Below are positions 9,848 to 20,504 of a DNA stretch of 64,000 nt, one piece after another. The notes beneath the pieces were generated by a model. It ran no database searches and was not told the DNA's origin. It saw only the letters and a program-made list of their open reading frames with translations. A program made the translations under genes and the position numbers. The stretch spans positions 5,463,608-5,527,607 of the forward strand of contig NC_092647.1 of the NCBI RefSeq assembly GCF_039555335.1, read 5' to 3'. The stretch is from Amphiura filiformis (Eukaryota; Echinodermata; Ophiuroidea; Amphilepidida; Amphiuridae). Each line of letters begins with the position of its first letter. Position 1 is the stretch's first letter.

Positions 9848-9860
9848 ATTCGTTTATACT

Positions 9861-10974
9861 GATAGTCACAGACAGAACCGACAGGAAATAACATTTAAAA
9901 TGTAATTTGTGACCCAGATCTTATCAACAGTAATGTCCCGAGTTTCTTGAGTCATAACATAATTGCCATGCCGGCAATGGCAGTGTAAATAAATATGAAA
10001 AATGAAAGGTAATTATATGAATATGAATAAATATAAAGATAATGGGTTTTTTTTTAATTCTACTAACATATATCTTAAATCATATAAACATCTACCATCT
10101 GTTTTTTTTTAATGTATACTTGTGTGATTTAATGTGAATTATGGGTAATAAAAGTATCTTGTATCTTGTAATTACCGCCCCCCTAAATAATGGCCATTAT
10201 TCCTGAACGGTTAATTATATGCCAAATTTGGAATATGCAGTCGAAGCAGAATGTATTTCTGCGCATTGTGACATCTTATTTGTTGCAATGGTCCCAATAT
10301 TGATGTCACATCGTACATTTATATGATAGTAACTCAAGATTTGAAAGTTGCACCAAACATTAGGAAATGAATTTGGAGAAACCCTTCTGTTAATAAAATA
10401 CTATGCTGAGCCACCAGCCTGGGTGGCTCACACTCCAGTAATTTCAGATGATTGAGCTCAGTAATACATCAAAGATTATCTTCCAATTCATGAAAACAAA
10501 TAGATAATCAGCTTATCGGATTAAAAGCTTGGAGGGAAGGTCTTGCTGCTCAGCGAGTGTTTGTAATTATCAGAAGGTTTTCTCAAAATTCATTCTCTAA
10601 TGAAATCCTATTGCCTTGTATCCAGTGTCCATGGAAGAAAATGTTTTCTGCGCTTAGTGGATTAATCTTCTTGTTTCGTGAAATTGGAGGAGGTCAAAAC
10701 ATGTAATAATCGATAAAAAAAATTCATTATTCACATCAGTCAATGTCAGTGGTCATTATTTACCTAATGCCACAAGTTCAATGTTTTCTGTGACCAAGAA
10801 AGTCACAAGAAGTGGAAGACCAAGGGTTACATCTGTTTCGAACACCTCCAAATCAGTAAATTTTGAATGTAACTTTACCACTGAAAGGATAACTTGCAAT
10901 TGTAGACCATTTAGGACCTTGTTAGTCAGAAAATAATATTGAAATCTTCATAATTTGACATTATGTGAATAATG
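9861..10974. other. no gene; possible LINE tail at 10151-10172
   Basis: AT-rich. AATAAAAGTATCTTGTATCTTG near 10148 is like the repeated 3' tails of some LINEs, but no coding part lies upstream. A short hairpin (GAGCCACC/GGTGGCTC) occurs near 10405-10430. Nothing else is recognised. Confidence 0.35.
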
Positions 10975-12365
10975 ACGATTGTTATTTATTAATACAAAAA
11001 TACAATTACATGTAGAAAATAATAAATTAAAATGTAAAGAATACTATTGTACAAAATGATGATATGAAAATAAGACAGTAATGTACATTGTATATATAAT
11101 GCAAGCATGAAATTAAGATTATAGTATCAATTCATGTAACTATATCATTATACCATTATTATCATAAGAAAAAAAACAACAACAACAAACTAATTACATT
11201 ATGTACACAGTATTGTTAAACAGCAATAGCATTTTTGAACTCATGCATACTCATGGCCGTAAAGTTTGAACGAATGTTCTGTGGAAGATTATTCCAGAGT
11301 ACCGCAGCTCTGTATTCATGATGCAGTTATGTCTACAGTAGAATTCACCACGACCTTTGCAGGACTTAAACCCCATTAAAAGCTATTAAACCAAGATAAC
11401 ACTTATTGAAAACAGCTCAACTATGTTACATCAGATCTTCTCTGGTTAAATCCACACTACACATGTTTCTGTTTTACCTGTGCGATATTGCAATGAGCTG
11501 GTATTATAGTTTCAGTCGGGTTCGAACGATTATAAAGCAAACGCTATATATGTGTATAGGAATATGAACAGTAACTGCAGTATGTGAAGGTTCTTTTACC
11601 AGCAATAATATTCCATGCAGGAACAATCAGGGCATTATGGGTTTGACTTCGAGTACATTTGTTATGCGTTGCATGTGTAAAAGTGAAAATAGATGAGAGG
11701 TAGGATGGAGCTATTTGTTTCAGACACTTGAAAGTAACAATCAGTGATTGATTATTCCATCTGCAATTAAGTTTTACCCAATTCAGGTCTTCCATCATTT
11801 TGTCAATTGGAATTCTGATGTCAGCATGGAGAAGCATACGAACATGCTTGTTCTGCAAGACCTGGAGCTCATGATGATAATAAGCATTGAACTTATTCTA
11901 TACAGAACTACAATCGTCAAAACGAGGGAAGATTAGAACTTTAGCGAGCATGTTCACAGTACTAGGTGGAAGATCATTCTTGATTCTACCAATTACACCA
12001 ACTTGACGTTTAGATACATTAGAGGACATATAATTTACATGTTTACTCCAAGATAAGTTTGGATCAAAATACAGCACCTGAATATTTGTATTTATTAACA
12101 ATTTCTATGCTCTCGTTTCCATAGGTAAGAGATATGTCCTTAAATTTACTTAATTTCTGGTTACAGCCAAATAGCATGATCTTAGTCTTATTAATGTTTT
12201 AAGTGAGTTTATTAGACTTGAACCATATAGCTATCATATTAAGATTACTCTTGAGATCAGTCTGTAATATTGTTGGATCTGGTTGTATCATCTGCATACA
12301 TTACGTACTTACAAATAACAGAATGTGGTAAAGAATTTAAAAAAATAACAAAGAGCAAAGGATAT
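10975..12365 (-). pseudogene. 5'-truncated non-LTR retrotransposon (LINE) reverse transcriptase
   Basis: On the minus strand, pieces of one reverse transcriptase occur in order. PLLFVIFLNSLPHSVICKYVMYADDTT (about 12270-12350) has the YADD catalytic box at 12287-12298. Next comes FDPNLSWSKHVNYMSSNVSKR with a PRFDDCS block (11898-12101). Then comes a thumb/C-terminal region with NKHVRMLLHADIR and LIVPAWNIIAGKRTF (11544-11858). The end is LWNNLPQNIRSNFTAMSMHEFKNAI in another frame (about 11215-11310). Stops and frameshifts separate the pieces and everything 5' of the palm is missing. An AT-rich 3' region runs to about 10975. The WNNLP ending is typical of CR1/Rex/jockey-like LINEs; the exact clade is uncertain. 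Confidence 0.8.
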
Positions 12366-13189
12366 CAATATTACAATTCATATGTATATCAACTTGATGA
12401 GAAATATTTGGACTAAAAAATAAAAAATATTTTAGATCAATGTTACTTTACCGTAGAGTTTAGAATTTGAGCGTGACATATCAATATTGTATTTATTATG
12501 CAAATAAACAATTCAATGGCCCGGGAGCTAACCTTTTGTTGTCCATTATTTCTCGTGATGAAGGTCGCGCATTATATACATGAATGAACATCAAAAGAGC
12601 TCCCCGAGGGCTCTTGTGTTATGTACTGCTCGTGAACATATAGTGTCCTACACAGCCAGTGTGGTTACGCGTAACCAAACCGGCTCGGAAGAGACTACTC
12701 TTCATGTATTGTACGTCATCAGTCTGCTGCATTGGAAATTAATTTCGCACCGAACGCTGAAGGGCCGTACGAGCCAGCATTTTGCCAACACGTTTTGTCT
12801 TTTTTCAGGAGAAATACAAATAAAAAAAATTGCAACGAGTGTCAACTTGTAATGTAATAATTATTCTCTTCGAATGGAGTTAAACTTGTTTTTGCAATAG
12901 ATATGCCCTTTAACAACGGGCTTTCGTTATTTTGAGAATAAATATATTGGTTTTTTTTCCTTTTGCAGCAGCCCCCCCCCCCGCCCCACAAATGTTTGTG
13001 AACGGTCCCTAATTGAACAAATCTGCAATCAAAACAACAATAAATTACCTGAAAATGGAAATCAATGTTTGTGTAGAGAGAGGTTTAATGGTTGCTGAAG
13101 ATATGCACAACAGTCAGTTGTGTGGTTGCACGAACTTGAACTCGAAGTACATTATTATCAATAAAACAGTCAATACTTCACATCTTACA
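12366..13189. other. no gene recognised
   Basis: It includes a plus-strand open stretch of about 90 codons near 12580-12852 without recognisable domains and a C-rich run at 12973-12985. Nothing supports a gene. Confidence 0.4.
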
Positions 13190-14634
13190 GTTCAATTTAG
13201 GTCGTGGATTGTCAATTTGTTGAGAACTATTGACTAAGTGTGGGTAATAAAATTACTAGAGACAAAAATTGGAACATTGTTAACAGATCTATATCCTAAT
13301 TTGGAGCGTAAAACGTTTCTGCCTTCAGTATTCCACAATATGAAAATTGGGGTTAGGGTTAGAGTTAGAGTTAAGGTTAGGGTTATCTTATTTGCCCTAT
13401 TTCATTAGTTTCCATTGTACGTCGGCTGGTCCTTCAATATAGTAAGGGTCCTTTTGTCAAAGGAGGGCGGTATTGTAGGTTACAAGCAAACTAAGTCTTG
13501 CCTTCATTTTTTAATACGGAAATATAAAACGCCTTAAAATAGGTTTCTCCAAATAGAAGGGAAAAGCGGATTGGTGTCACAAAAAAACATTATCATTGTC
13601 ATGGTTTACACAGATATGAATAAGTCAAGCAATCTTTGATAAACATACTGTTAAGGGTAGACTTTGATGATTTGCAAAAGTTCATTCTACAAAAAATATA
13701 TTTTGAAAACATGAAAATCCTTGATTTATTGTTGTTAATGCTCTGCATGCTAGCCATGAAAAAGGTCAAGTTTTGAAATATTTTCTCAAAATATCAAGAG
13801 CTATCTTAAGAACTACTGAACCAATACTAGGCTTGTTTGTACTCATTTCAATGCATTTTTCATGCTGATTCCAAATATGGTCATAAAAATTTACATTTCT
13901 GAAATTTTTGAATTTTGAATTTTTTTTTAAACTTGTCGTCTGCAGTCGACACCCGCGTGAAGAGAGTTAATGGGTTATGTACGTTTTACAAAAGTGTTGT
14001 TATTTCAGCCCTCTTTACAACATAACTCAAGAACAACAGGACCTACAAAATTATATCTGTGATATTTGAATTTTGAAATCATCAATGCTCTTTTTGCCAA
14101 AGCGCACTACCATTCACAAGATGCTGTGAACTACCAAATCGCAACAGTATAAAATAGTTGCTAACCTTAAGTTTACGTATCACCTTGAAAATGTACATAA
14201 ACTACGTAAACATATTAAATATTTAATAATGTCAAAACTTATTTATTATTTTATAGCCAGCATTTATCAATTTCAATAAAAGTTGAGATTAGCTGTTATA
14301 CCGGCTTCATTACTATAAATATTTCAATAGTAAGAGAAATGGAAGATACTTTATTCTGCATGCGTCATTAACGAGCATCCAGGAATGGGGAAAAGCATGC
14401 TACTATCAACATTGTACAATGACCTCTATATCAATATTTGGCTAAAGTAACTACCGTTCATGTGGAAGGCTATTAACATGGGGAAACTATGGTTATATGC
14501 ATACTTTATTGTTGGTAAATAGAAAACAGTGGCCCAGCGTAAACCGATATTTTTTTTCTTAAAATATTTAGTAAAAAAATATCGACGTATGAACATGCGT
14601 GATTTGGAAAACATTCAAGTCATGGTAGGTATAT
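13190..14634 (+). repeat. tandem duplication, copy A (about 1.45 kb)
   Basis: It starts at the block TTCAATTTAGGTCGTGGATT and ends just before the same block recurs near 14640. Long colinear matches link it to copy B: GAAATTACTAGAGACAAA, AACTTATTTATTATT, TAAATATTTCAAT and TGGCCCAGCGTAAACCGATA. It has no genes. It gives empty sites for the insertions found in copy B. Confidence 0.75.
13351..13385 (+). repeat. telomere-like TTAGGG variant repeats
   Basis: About six hexamers: TTAGGG, TTAGAG, TTAGAG, TTAAGG, TTAGGG, then TTA. The same series is in copy B at 15164-15192. Confidence 0.8.
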
Positions 14635-14734
14635 TACAGTTCAAATTAGGTCGTGGATTGTCAATTTGAACTATTGACTCAGTGTAGGTAATGAAATTAC
14701 TAGAGACAAACATCGGAACATTGTTAACAGATCT

Positions 14735-15099
14735 TTTTGTGCAATCATGCGGAATAATGTCCAGAGGAAGAATGTCCCGATGTCGTGGTTTTGTTGTTGT
14801 TTTTTCCTTGCTCATTGTTTTTCCTTGCTTGTTGTTTTTTCCTTGCTTGTTGTTTTTTCCTTGCTCATTCGATGGCCTGATATACAGGCTACCACGGCAT
14901 GACATTCTGCTCTCTGTTCTCTTTTATTGTGTATTATTTGTCTTCATTTTAATTTACTATTCCTGTTGTATATTTGACTGTATATTGTAGGGTTAAGTAT
15001 ACTGGTATTTTTATGCTGTACTTTGGTTTTTAGTTTGTTAAGCGCCTTGAGACCCTCTTGGTTAAGGGCGCTATATAAGAGCCTGTTATTATTATTATT
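14735..15099 (+). mobile_element. retroposed SINE/LINE 3' end with 4-bp target duplication
   Basis: Comparison with copy A (GTTAACAGATCTATATCC) shows insertion after ATCT. ATCT is present on both sides (14731-14734 and 15100-15103). The 3' end reads GCGCCTTGAGACCCTC, then GGGCGCTATATAAGAG and an ATT-repeat tail, as in L2/CR1-mobilised retroposons. It contains four tandem 17-18 bp units (see 14801). Confidence 0.75.
14801..14872 (+). repeat. four tandem units of TTTTTCCTTGCTYRTTG
   Basis: Units of 17-18 bp differing at CTCATT versus CTTGTT, inside the retroposon at 14735. They produce a hydrophobic-looking frame that is not a gene. Confidence 0.85.
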
Positions 15100-15136
15100 A
15101 TCTATATCCCAATTTGAAGCGTAAAACGGTTCTGCC

Positions 15137-15220
15137 TTCAGTATTCCTCAATATGCAAATTGGGGTTAGAGTTAGAGTTAAGGTTAGGGTTATCTTATTT
15201 GCATATTGGGAAATACTGAA
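15137..15220. repeat. hairpin with telomere-like loop
   Basis: The 24-base arms 15137-15160 and 15197-15220 are inverse with two mismatches (TTTGCATATTG core). The loop is the TTAGGG-variant run. Copy A keeps the left arm and loop but not the right arm. Confidence 0.75.
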
Positions 15221-15262
15221 AGCAACTATTTCATTAGCTTTCATTGTATGTCGGTTGGTCCT

Positions 15263-15927
15263 TTAAGGGATCTAAAATGAGCGTTTATTGCGTTTCGACA
15301 GTATTTTTTGGGACATGAGAGCACCTCAGACCTATCGAATTGCATTCTGAATACGAAGCATGTCTTTCTGATATCAAATAATTTTCATTTTTGAAAATCA
15401 CAATATAATACAAATTTTATGACAAATTATAAAAATTTGATATTTTTCAAATTTTGATATATAACAGTCCTCGAAGTAAATTATATAAATCTAATGATAT
15501 ATTCTTAAAGTGTATTTAGCAGGGAGGAAAAGCCGACGGTCAATTGAAAATGTTGACCTTTCATATTGAAGATATGGATTTTTTCCCAAAAAGACCTAAT
15601 TTTTTTTGGTGTTTTGGGAAAAAAAATCCATATCTTCAATACGAAAGGTCAAAATTTTCAATTGATCGTCGGCTTTTTCATCCCACGTACATACACTTTA
15701 AGTATAAATCATTAGATTTATAAAGTTTACTTCAAGTACTGTTAAATATCAAAAATATCAATTTTAATGATTTGCCATAAAATGTGCATTAAAGTGCGAA
15801 TTTCAAAAATGAAAATTATTTGATATCAGAATGACATTCTTCGTATTCAAAATGCAATTCGATATGTCTGATGTGCTCTAATGTCCCAAAATAAATACTG
15901 TCCAAACGTTCATACCCCAGCCCTTAA
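15263..15927. mobile_element. TTAA-duplicating foldback MITE (665 bp)
   Basis: It begins TTAAGGGATCTAAAATGAGCG and ends CGTTCATACCCCAGCCCTTAA. The whole element is an imperfect foldback: arms contain AGATATGGATTTTTT and its inverse, and TTGACCTTTC on both sides. A second full-length copy in the opposite orientation is at 62259-62926, and a disrupted relative is at 31721. The TTAA target is as in piggyBac elements. Confidence 0.8.
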
Positions 15928-15954
15928 TTAAGCAATCTTTAAGAAACCACACTC

Positions 15955-16271
15955 ACTAGTGGAAAATTTGCAATGAGAATTCTTTCAAAACGATGAGAAT
16001 TGGACAAAAGTATGAGAATTTAACATTTTCTCATTTATATAAAATTTTCTCATCCAAATGAATGAGAAATATTAATTACCGTGTCAACAACCTGTCACAA
16101 GTGGTTAATTTTCTCATTTAAAACAATGTGACAGGTGGTTGACACGTTAATTGGTATTTCTCATTCATTTGAATGAGAAAGTTTTATATAAATGAGAAAA
16201 TTTTAAATTCTCATACTTTTGTCCAATTCTCATCGTTTTGAAAGAATTCTCATTGCAAATTTTCCACTAGT
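15955..16271. repeat. near-perfect palindromic MITE
   Basis: ACTAGTGGAAAATTTGCAAT at the left is mirrored exactly at the right end. Arms of about 140-150 bp pair almost throughout (GAATTCTTTCAAAACGATGA, TTATATAAA and GTGTCAACAACCTGTCACA all have inverse partners). The loop is near 16095-16120. It lies within tandem copy B. Confidence 0.85.
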
Positions 16272-17619
16272 TTATGTATCACTGTTGAACATGCACATGA
16301 ACTACGTGAACATATCAAATATTTAATAAAGTCAAAACTTATTTATTATTAATATCCAGCATTTAACAATTTTAATAAAATTTGAGATTAGCTGCTACAC
16401 CTGCTTCATTACTATAAATATTTCAATTGTAAGAGAAATGGACGATACTATAATCTGCATGCGTCATTAATGCGCATCCAGGAATGGGAAAAAGCTTGCT
16501 TCTATCAACATTGTACAATGACCCCTATATCAATAGTAGGCTAAAGTAACTGACGTTCATTTGTGAAAGCTATTAACATTGGGAAAACTATGGTTATGCA
16601 TACTTTACTGTTGGTGAATAGAAAACAATGGCCCAGCGTAAACCGATATTTCTTTTCTTAAGGGCTGGGGTATGAGCGACCTTGAAGTTCCGGTATCTGG
16701 AGAGGGGAAGCAATGAGTTACCCCAAATCACAGCGGCAGGTAGTGACTGGGCCGCCGAGTGCTAATATATATTTATTTTGGAAGGTTCGTGTTTGTTTTA
16801 AATTTTGGGGCGTTTGTCCAAAATTTGATATTTTTGGTCATATTTCAAAAAAGCGACATGCCAAAGACAACTCTTTGGGCACATAGTTTGTTATTGTTAT
16901 TGCAGTTCTTTTCCACATACCTACGTTAACATTCGATTGGGTGATTTACTAATATTATATATTTTATGACTGCAATTTGGCGTTTTCAATGCGTTTTACA
17001 CGTATCATGAAATTAACGCAAATATCTAGTCACGCTGCTTTTAGAAATTTTACCTGATCGTCGGCTTTTGCAGGCAACAGAATGCAGATTGGCTCACGAT
17101 AGATGTCGTATTCCTCTATGTGGTTCACTCATTGATAAAATGAGTTTGCATTCCTTGTAACAACACACACATTGCCGTCTGGAAACCGGGTCTGGTACTG
17201 ATTTTGGGACAGCCAATAGACTTCAGCGCCGTATCAAATCTCATAAAAACCACACGACTGACGACTATGTGTTTATGTTTCCCGCACGAAAGCTTGTGTC
17301 TACATCTATTACTATACTTCTTTGGAAACGTTGACCTTTGACCATTCTTTGTATAACGCCCTGATATGACCTTGATATGTTCGCTTGATTGGGTACGTTA
17401 TAGCATCCATTTCATTGAGGTGTTAGGACTTGGTCAGTACTATACTTGCAGGGATACAATAGTTTAACATGGTGTGTGAGCATGGTGAAAGACTCATTAT
17501 TGATTAGGTGCGGACATATTAAAGGCACAGGTCCTTTGCGTGTATAGCAGAAAATTATAATAGAATGTGTGAATAGAATGTTTGAATTTTGCAACTAAAA
17601 TACTAACTGCATTCTGCAT

Positions 17620-17690
17620 TATGTATTTATTTATTTATTTAGGCCTATGCCTATTTATTTATTTACTGACTTATTTATTTATTTTATTTA
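17620..17690. repeat. TATT simple repeat
   Basis: Degenerate TTTA/TATT units interrupted by AGGCCTATGCC. A short GATT run is at 17781-17798. Confidence 0.8.
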
Positions 17691-17934
17691 TTTGGTATAT
17701 TAGTTAGTAGGCCTAGTTAGTAATATTCCATGATAGGCCTACGTCGGTTTATTATTGATTGTTGATAACTTGACAACTTGATTGATTGATCGATTGATAG
17801 TCATTTCACATTATATTCCTAGTTTATAGGCCAATTTGAATAACATCGTACATTAGATAAATAGACCTATCAGTATTGATTTATTCTATTCAGCAATATC
17901 AAGGATTACTATCAAACTTCTCATAGCTGATTGT

Positions 17935-18004
17935 AAGTTGGCTCAGTGGTAACGCAGTAGGTTTTACAACACCGAGGTCCCGGGTTCGATTCCCACCTCT
18001 GCCT
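17935..18004 (+). repeat. tRNA-like sequence (SINE head or tRNA pseudogene)
   Basis: An A-box-like GGCTCAGTGGTAACGC (17940) and B-box GGTTCGATTCC (17983-17993) have correct spacing. I cannot fold a matching 7-bp acceptor stem and no CCA-adjacent processing site is clear, so this is a tRNA-derived repeat and not a working tRNA gene. The minus-strand frame across it is non-coding. Confidence 0.6.
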
Positions 18005-18230
18005 ATTTTTTTGCAAGGCTGAGAAAAAATGAAATTTCTGGACTGCAAACTTATTTGGCGCGCGATCTGAGCTGGTCCTTTTCTGGTGGCTGTGTCTGTT
18101 ACAGGCACACTCCCTCTGCATCCAAACCAGGTTCACGCTCATTACACCTCCCTTAAAATGTTTAATAAAAAATATTGACGTATGAACATGCGTGATTTGA
18201 AAAACATACAAGTCATGGTAGGTGTATCGA

Positions 18231-18356
18231 CTGCTCAGTGCCATAAGTGGGTAAGTGCAATAGCTGCCATGTGTAGATGAGTACAATATATTGTGTGTAC
18301 ATTGCCAAATGTTCACATGGCAGCAATTGCACTTACCCACTTCTGGCACTGAGCAG
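18231..18356. repeat. 126-bp foldback MITE
   Basis: CTGCTCAGTGCCATAAGTGG at 18231 is mirrored by a right arm ending CACTGAGCAG at 18356. Arms of about 45 bp pair (AAGTGCAATAGCTGCCATG). It sits just past the end of tandem copy B. Confidence 0.8.
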
Positions 18357-18459
18357 TATGTACACGTACAATTAAGAGCATTTTGTGAAGAGAACGAGAA
18401 GAAAATGGAATTGTGCTTAGTTCCCAAACATTGGTATGTTGAGGAATGTGAGTCAATTG

Positions 18460-18672
18460 GGTTATTCCATTTAAAATACACCCTGTGGAAGATTTTGGAA
18501 ATATCTTCCACAGGTGGAGTATTAATTTCAAATGGAATTAGCACATTAACCAACTCTTTTTGAAACTCACTCTCCCTCTGTGGAAGATACAGCTTGAATC
18601 TTTCCCAGAGGGTGTATGAAATTCAAATAGAGCTGCCAAATATGATAATGTGGATTTTGAATGGAAGAGTCC
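18460..18672. repeat. MITE of the CTATTCCATTT family, copy 1
   Basis: It starts GGTTATTCCATTTAAAAT and ends ATTTTGAATGGAAGAGTCC. Inside are inverted CTGTGGAAGAT/ATCTTCCACAG pairs. Related copies are at 26584 and 31154. Confidence 0.7.
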
Positions 18673-19550
18673 ATTATTATTTACCATATACTCATTTAGG
18701 GAGATGATTCGATACTTCGTTTGACTAGATTTTACAATAAGGCACACCGCCCACATTCTCAAAATTAATCAGGGGGTGTATGACAGCCAGGAGTAGCGTA
18801 CCAGACTTAAAAGTTGCGCCCCTCTTTGTTCTTTGAAGAATCACCTACAAACATTCTCTAAACGCTTACAAATCTTTTAATCAGATGTGAACAGAACTCC
18901 GTTTAGCAATGCACTAATTTTGTGTCAATTGCTGTAGTACAAATCACCACTTGGCTTAAATACCACCCGCAGAAAATACAATCCTGCCATTATAATCTAT
19001 AGCGGCATTCGTTAGACATTAATAAATGATATTAGAGTTTTAGTGCTAACAAAATATTGATGCTGACGTGGTTCAACGTAAGAATGATACAATCCATAGA
19101 TACCCGTCTTCAATGTGGTGAGCCTGTATTTATGGTATAAGAAATTGATGTCACTGGTTTGACATTTTTAAACTTGAATATCGAACTGTCGTTTTCAGGA
19201 ATATTATTAATTAAAATCCAAAGGGAACCGTGTAGTTGAAGCAGCGAACATTGATTCAATAACAATGCCATTTGCAGGATATATCACCGTACCGCTAATG
19301 CTATTAGTTTTGTTGATGGGATAGAAATGGATATATTAAAAAGAGGGAAATTTATGGGCTGACAGGCAAGTGAGCAATTTATGAGATTATAGTCTCATTC
19401 ATGTCTACAACGTATTGGTATGCTAAATGAGAACAGGCAATGCATGTGTGAAGTAATTGCATATGAATTACTTATACTGCCTGAAATTTACATTTGCCAT
19501 ATTTCAGTGACAGTCATTTTGGGCATTAACAGACAGTATATTCCAACTCC
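18673..19550. other. no gene recognised
   Basis: AT-rich DNA upstream of the exon at 20156. No element ends, RNA gene or supported frame. Confidence 0.4.
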
Positions 19551-19566
19551 ATATAAAGTGACGTCA
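19551..19566 (+). promoter_or_regulatory. candidate core promoter: TATA-like plus CRE
   Basis: ATATAAAG (19551-19558) overlaps the start of a consensus palindromic CRE, TGACGTCA (19559-19566). Base composition becomes more CpG-rich from about 19630 (CCCGCGCGAACGGCCGCCG), as in a 5' untranslated region leading to the ATG at 20156. Promoter function is inference only. Confidence 0.3.
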
Positions 19567-20155
19567 TCTTTACTGATTACCTTGGCTATTGCGTATTCAT
19601 GCATAAATTATCCGCAGGGCAAAAGTAGGCAGTCCGAGCGTTCTCCTTAACCCGCGCGAACGGCCGCCGACTGTTGGATGGTACTCGAGCAAACCTATTA
19701 AAGACGTTTTACTTCTCTGTTCGGTCTGTCAGGCAGTGGTTAAGTGAAAAAACGCGCGAAAACAGTTGTAAGGTTGAGCAAGCTCGCACAGTAGTGTTGT
19801 GATATCGGGGTGTTTTGGCAGTGAAGTACAGCTCATCGGCTCCACGCTGAAGGGGCGTTACTTGTCAAGTAGCGGGTAGAATCATTGATTGTGTCTTTCC
19901 TGCCTTCTACTACGTCCCTCTTAGGCTTTTCTCTCTCATCTGCAATTCAACAACTAATACTGTCATTAGCGTTACAAATAAAGTTAACAACGATTCGCTG
20001 ATGATAACAGTCGAGGGAACTACCCGGGCAATCATCAGTAGTAATCAAATGGAATCTGAGACTTTGTTACAAAAACAGACTCGAAAATACTATAGATATT
20101 AAAATCGAAGGCGAGCGGAATCACACTTTTGGGAACACTTCAAAATTGTACAAAA

Positions 20156-20504
20156 ATGCCGTTACCAAATCTTCAATCACCTCCTGCAAATATGGATTCA
20201 AATCTAATCGAGACAGTGACAGCAGAAGAAGCGGAAAATCAACCAGATAATAATGTTGACACCACTGCGGCTAACAATGCGCAAAATACAGCTTACGGAC
20301 CACTTTCTCCGACTCTCCAATCTCCAAGACCCAATGTACCGAGAAGATTTCAGCTTCCGGAAAGGAGAAGGCTCGTGGATCGGACTGTTAGTGAAGGGCA
20401 GCTCAAATTGCCGGCATCTTTGATGAAAAAAGCTGCGTCTCTGGATAAGACCACGTCGTTAGACGCCGATGATCGTCCTGACTACTTTGAACATCACTCC
20501 AGAG
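20156..20504 (+). CDS. first coding exon of an unidentified gene
   Basis: It opens at ATG 20156 in a fair Kozak context (A at -3). The frame is also open a little upstream, but with no further ATG. It encodes 116 codons and ends in the first base of the next codon before a strong donor AGAG|GTAAGT at 20505, a phase 1 junction. The peptide is low in hydrophobics and rich in S, P, N and charged residues. It has no signal peptide or membrane segment and ends with a basic, phosphosite-like stretch (RRFQLPERRRLVDRTVSEGQ, SLMKKAASLDKTTSLD). RTVS and KAAS-like sites resemble basophilic kinase targets. This is the style of a disordered N-terminus of a signalling or cytoskeletal protein; I do not recognise the family. 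No second exon was found, so intron 1 would be long. Evidence for coding: the composition shift, absence of repeats, a CpG-richer 5' flank and the donor. Confidence 0.6.

Larger units (their letters stand above)
16658..18156. mobile_element. TTAA-flanked 1.5-kb non-autonomous element
   Basis: The left end TTAAGGGCTGGGGTATGAGCG and right end CGCTCATTACACCTCCCTTAA are degenerate inverted repeats with TTAA at both ends. Copy A has the single TTAA empty site (TTTTTTTCTTAAAATATTTA near 14552). The left end is almost the same as the outer end of the MITE at 62259, so they share a terminus. No transposase frame was found. A tRNA-like segment lies in its right third. The AT simple repeat at 17620 and unremarkable DNA fill the rest. 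Confidence 0.75.
14635..18225 (+). repeat. tandem duplication, copy B, expanded by nested insertions
   Basis: It repeats copy A in order. It is interrupted by a retroposon (14735-15099), a TTAA foldback (15263-15927), a palindromic MITE (15955-16271) and a TTAA element (16658-18156). About 0.7 kb corresponding to roughly 13445-14150 of copy A is missing. The match resumes at 18157 (TATTGACGTATGAACATGCG) and ends near 18225. Confidence 0.75.

Noticed and set aside
17935-18004. Functional tRNA gene
   Set aside because: A and B boxes are present, but no matching acceptor stem can be formed; it is better explained as a tRNA-derived repeat.
17921-18553. 210-codon minus-strand frame
   Set aside because: It crosses the end of a TTAA element, a tRNA-like sequence, a tandem-copy junction and two MITEs; a continuous gene across these boundaries is not credible.
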